Source: Mycetocola manganoxydans
GTDB lineage: Bacteria > Actinomycetota > Actinomycetes > Actinomycetales > Microbacteriaceae
Assembly (NCBI RefSeq): GCF_003667545.1
Contig: NZ_RCUV01000008.1
Span: forward strand, 170,604-234,603
Direction of reading: 5' to 3'
DNA length: 64,000 bases
Part shown: positions 62,181 through 64,000 of the stretch, piece by piece
Layout of the letters: the number at the start of each line of letters is the position of its first letter
Position numbering within the stretch: position 1 is the stretch's first letter
Translations under genes and position numbers: made by a program
Notes under the pieces: generated by a model
The model's input: the letters and a program-made list of their open reading frames with translations, nothing else
What the model was told of the DNA's origin: nothing
Databases searched by the model: none

Positions 62181-62698
62181 ATGACTAGTCCCGAGCTTCT
62201 TACTTGGCCCTCGAGCGATCAGAAATTCAGTCGTTCAGAGGTGTCCGCGGTCGTGGGCACTGGTGATGCCGTGTGGGAGCGTGCCACCCGAGACGTCCGT
62301 CGCTGGCAGGTGAAAACAGCGAGCGGGTTTGCGGTCCACTCGACCGGGCCGGTATCGACTGGTGAGAGGGTTGTCGTCACTGCGCGCGTGCTCGGGTGAA
62401 CGTCCTCGAACCGGTGGAGGTCGTGGCGGTCGTCGAACAGCCCGACCGGGTCGGGTTCGCGTATCGCACCATGCCAGGACACCCCGTCAGCGGCGAAGAA
62501 GCGTTCATCGTGTCCAGACATGGCGAAGAAGTGCGCCTCACCGTCCGCTCGCTCACCCGCGCAGCACCACAGCAGCCCTGGCGGATCCTCTACCCACTGC
62601 TGCGCATTGTGCAGCGAATCACACGTGGGCGGTACTGCGATCACTTCGCTGACCTGTCGGCGGCGAGGACCGCGACGATGATAGTCAGGCTTGCCTGA
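62181..62698 (+). pseudogene. DUF1990 family gene, split by a one-base frameshift
   Basis: The first frame (62181-62399) reads LLTWPSSDQKFSRSEVSAVV then ERVVVTARVLG and stop. The second (from 62396) continues with NVLEPVEVVAVVEQPDRVGF, AYRTMPGHPVSGEEAFIV and QRITRGRYCDHF. Together they match a DUF1990 protein of about 172 residues. Restoring one base near 62394 (GGGTGAAC to GGGCTGAAC) rejoins them as VLGLNVLEP. It may be a pseudogene or a sequencing error. Confidence 0.8.
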
Positions 62699-62951
62699 TT
62701 GCCACCTTCCGCGACTGCTCGGGCGACCCGTTAGAGGTTCCCGAAGAGGGTTCCCAAGTGGCAAGGTGACCTTTCCATCGGGGCGATGTTTCTCGCGCTC
62801 GTGGTCTGACGAGCTCGTCGTTTCCAACCGGCACCCGGTACGCCGGTCGAACGAGCCGCCACGCGAACGGCGCTGGCTATCGACTATCGGCGGGCGGAGG
62901 CAAATCCTGCATTCATGAGGAGCCTTTAGTTCTACCGTTAGGATCTCGGCT

Positions 62952-63515
62952 ATGAACCGACGGCCTAGTGCACGGGCGCTTCCTTTCGTTGCGATGGTAT
63001 TTATGGTTTTCACCTCCGGGTGTGCCATGGGCGGACACTCGAACGGGGCGTCGCCGACTTCGAGCACCTTGACGCCTACGCCTACACCTACAGCGACCGG
63101 CTGGCCGGACGGAGCGAATGATGACACTCCGGCCTGCCAAGACGTATCAGCAGCCACCCTGGCGGTCGTGAATGACGCCCTCCGTTCGGCCGCCGCCGAG
63201 GACGGCATGGTGGAAACCGTGCTGCCTTGGCTGAGCGCCCGAGCCGATAGGGAACTTGGCGTCTGGACGTTGACCGGCATAGTTGAGAATGCAGAAACGG
63301 CCCTCGGGACCGAAGGCGGCTACCTCGTCGTCTGGGCGACGGAGTCCGATCCCACCGCCGCCGACTTCTTGGGCCAGATCTACACCGTCAGTGGAGTGGC
63401 TAGCCACCTGACCCACCTCGATCCGCTCCAGCCGGCGTACGTTGGGCCCTCCGACATGGAAGACGTTCCAGCCGCCGCCCTGTCTTGCGGAACCAAGAGG
63501 ACTGGACAGCCATGA
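62952..63515 (+). CDS. Lipoprotein, function unknown
   Basis: A 187-residue protein with a signal peptide ending in a lipobox (FMVFTSGCAMGG), a Ser/Thr/Pro-rich linker (TSSTLTPTPTPTATGWP) and a compact C-terminal domain (VNDALRSAAAEDGMVETVLPWL, YLVVWATESD, DFLGQIYTVSGVASHLTHL). The layout is that of a surface-anchored lipoprotein. Two late Cys residues could form a disulfide. A small gene overlaps its stop codon (ATGA). Confidence 0.85.
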   Translation: MNRRPSARALPFVAMVFMVFTSGCAMGGHSNGASPTSSTLTPTPTPTATGWPDGANDDTPACQDVSAATLAVVNDALRSAAAEDGMVETVLPWLSARADRELGVWTLTGIVENAETALGTEGGYLVVWATESDPTAADFLGQIYTVSGVASHLTHLDPLQPAYVGPSDMEDVPAAALSCGTKRTGQP

Positions 63516-63661
63516 CCGCTCGCACACCCCCGGACAATATATTCGACGTGGGCAATACCTCAGCTCTGACCGCGGCTGCTCCCCAGGCACGGCAGTTCCT
63601 CGTCGATAGTCCGCATCATCGGTCAATCGCCGCTAGACATGCGCTCGAGCTCGCCCATTAG
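63512..63661 (+). CDS. Small hypothetical protein coupled to the lipoprotein
   Basis: A 49-residue frame starting at an ATG that overlaps the lipoprotein stop (ATGA): MTARTPPDNIFDVGNTSALT, then SPHHRSIAARHALELAH. It has no membrane span. The overlap is the main reason to consider it real; the sequence itself is not diagnostic. Confidence 0.4.
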   Translation: MTARTPPDNIFDVGNTSALTAAAPQARQFLVDSPHHRSIAARHALELAH

Positions 63662-63952
63662 GACCGGACGTCACCTCCATCTGCAGTGCATGACCCTGCC
63701 TAAGCCGAGCAGATTCGCAACTAAGCAAGCCTTCAATGACTTCGGCGGGTGTGCAGTGAAGCACAACTTAAGTGAGCCGTTGTCGCTATGGGCGTTTCGT
63801 GCACTGACAATCTGTCTCGTAACCGATACGCCTCCTATCTCATCAGTTTGGTTCAGTTGCTTCGTGCGAAAGCTGTCGCGCGGAGGGTTCCCGCAGAGGG
63901 TTGGGCGTGCTGAACACAAGCATTTTCGCAGGCGCGGAAAATCGTTGTTCTC
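63662..63952. other. Gene-free stretch with third copy of the 12-base word
   Basis: TGTCTCGTAACC recurs at 63813-63824, in the same orientation as the copy at 56882. No supported gene; the minus-strand frame at 63671-63919 has no family features. Confidence 0.5.
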
Positions 63953-64000
63953 CTATTTGTCCCCGCTGAAGATGTTTCCAAGTCCGCCGAGTCCGGGGAT
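63953..64000 (-). CDS. 3' end of a gene running off the right edge
   Basis: On the minus strand the last 48 bases read IPGLGGLGNIFSGDK and stop. A Gly-rich PGLGGLG tail like this is common at the C terminus of small actinobacterial membrane proteins. Only the tail is visible, so it cannot be named. Confidence 0.45.
   Translation of the reverse strand: MPGLGGLGNIFSGDK

Overview
The window is high-GC DNA from an actinobacterium, most likely a member of the Microbacteriaceae. The signs are the single-chain glycyl-tRNA synthetase, the mismatch endonuclease NucS, frequent GTG starts, many coupled ATGA/GTGA gene overlaps, and a very frequent GGATGCC/GGCATCC word. No rRNA, tRNA or CRISPR array was seen. 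The family assignment is an inference from style and gene content.

Positions 1 to about 50,800 look like ordinary chromosome. In order they hold: glyS; a three-gene overlapping hydrolase/NUDIX operon; a VOC protein, a beta-lactamase-like hydrolase, an M13 peptidase and a META lipoprotein; an ABC exporter pair; a MATE pump; an SDR oxidoreductase; a second ABC exporter whose ATPase is frameshifted, followed by its likely histidine kinase and response regulator; a GNAT enzyme and a FUSC-like membrane protein; a LacI regulator divergent from an MFS pump; a cluster of intergenic repeats; nucS, a HAD phosphatase, a coiled-coil membrane protein and an M23 peptidase; an AI-2E family transporter, an FAD oxidase, YibE/F and another MFS pump; a DUF72/DUF2945 operon; a zinc alcohol dehydrogenase operon; a Usp-CrcB-CrcB operon; an AraC/VOC/UvrA2 group; an arsenic cluster (flavoprotein, arsC, arsR) without an efflux pump; the scar of a deleted WYL-regulator/hydrolase pair; and pstS preceded by a possible PHO box.

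From about 50,860 to the right edge the window changes character. GGATGCC words become rare, GC drops locally, genes are short and mostly unrecognised, and there is a serine recombinase. This looks like an accessory or integrated region. It holds (i) four translationally coupled genes in which two related small proteins flank a calcineurin-like phosphoesterase and are followed by a protein resembling the Xre/MbcA/ParS antitoxin domain; (ii) a protein built from eight tandem GGGLDQYN-type octapeptides; (iii) a membrane protein and a Hin/Gin/Tn3-type recombinase; (iv) a CmtR-like Cd/Pb sensor coupled to a cation transporter, behind a clear operator palindrome; (v) an OLD-family ATPase/TOPRIM nuclease with a multi-pass membrane protein next to it; (vi) a frameshifted DUF1990 gene and a lipoprotein. 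A 12-base word (GGTTACGAGACA) occurs three times, twice beside the recombinase gene and once near the right edge, and may mark recombination sites or element ends.

The strongest candidate for an undescribed system is the phosphoesterase cluster at 51,139-53,004. The OLD nuclease with its membrane neighbour is a second, weaker candidate for phage defence. Two genes (14,570-15,480 and 62,181-62,698) each read as intact if one C is restored, so they are either recent mutations or sequencing errors.
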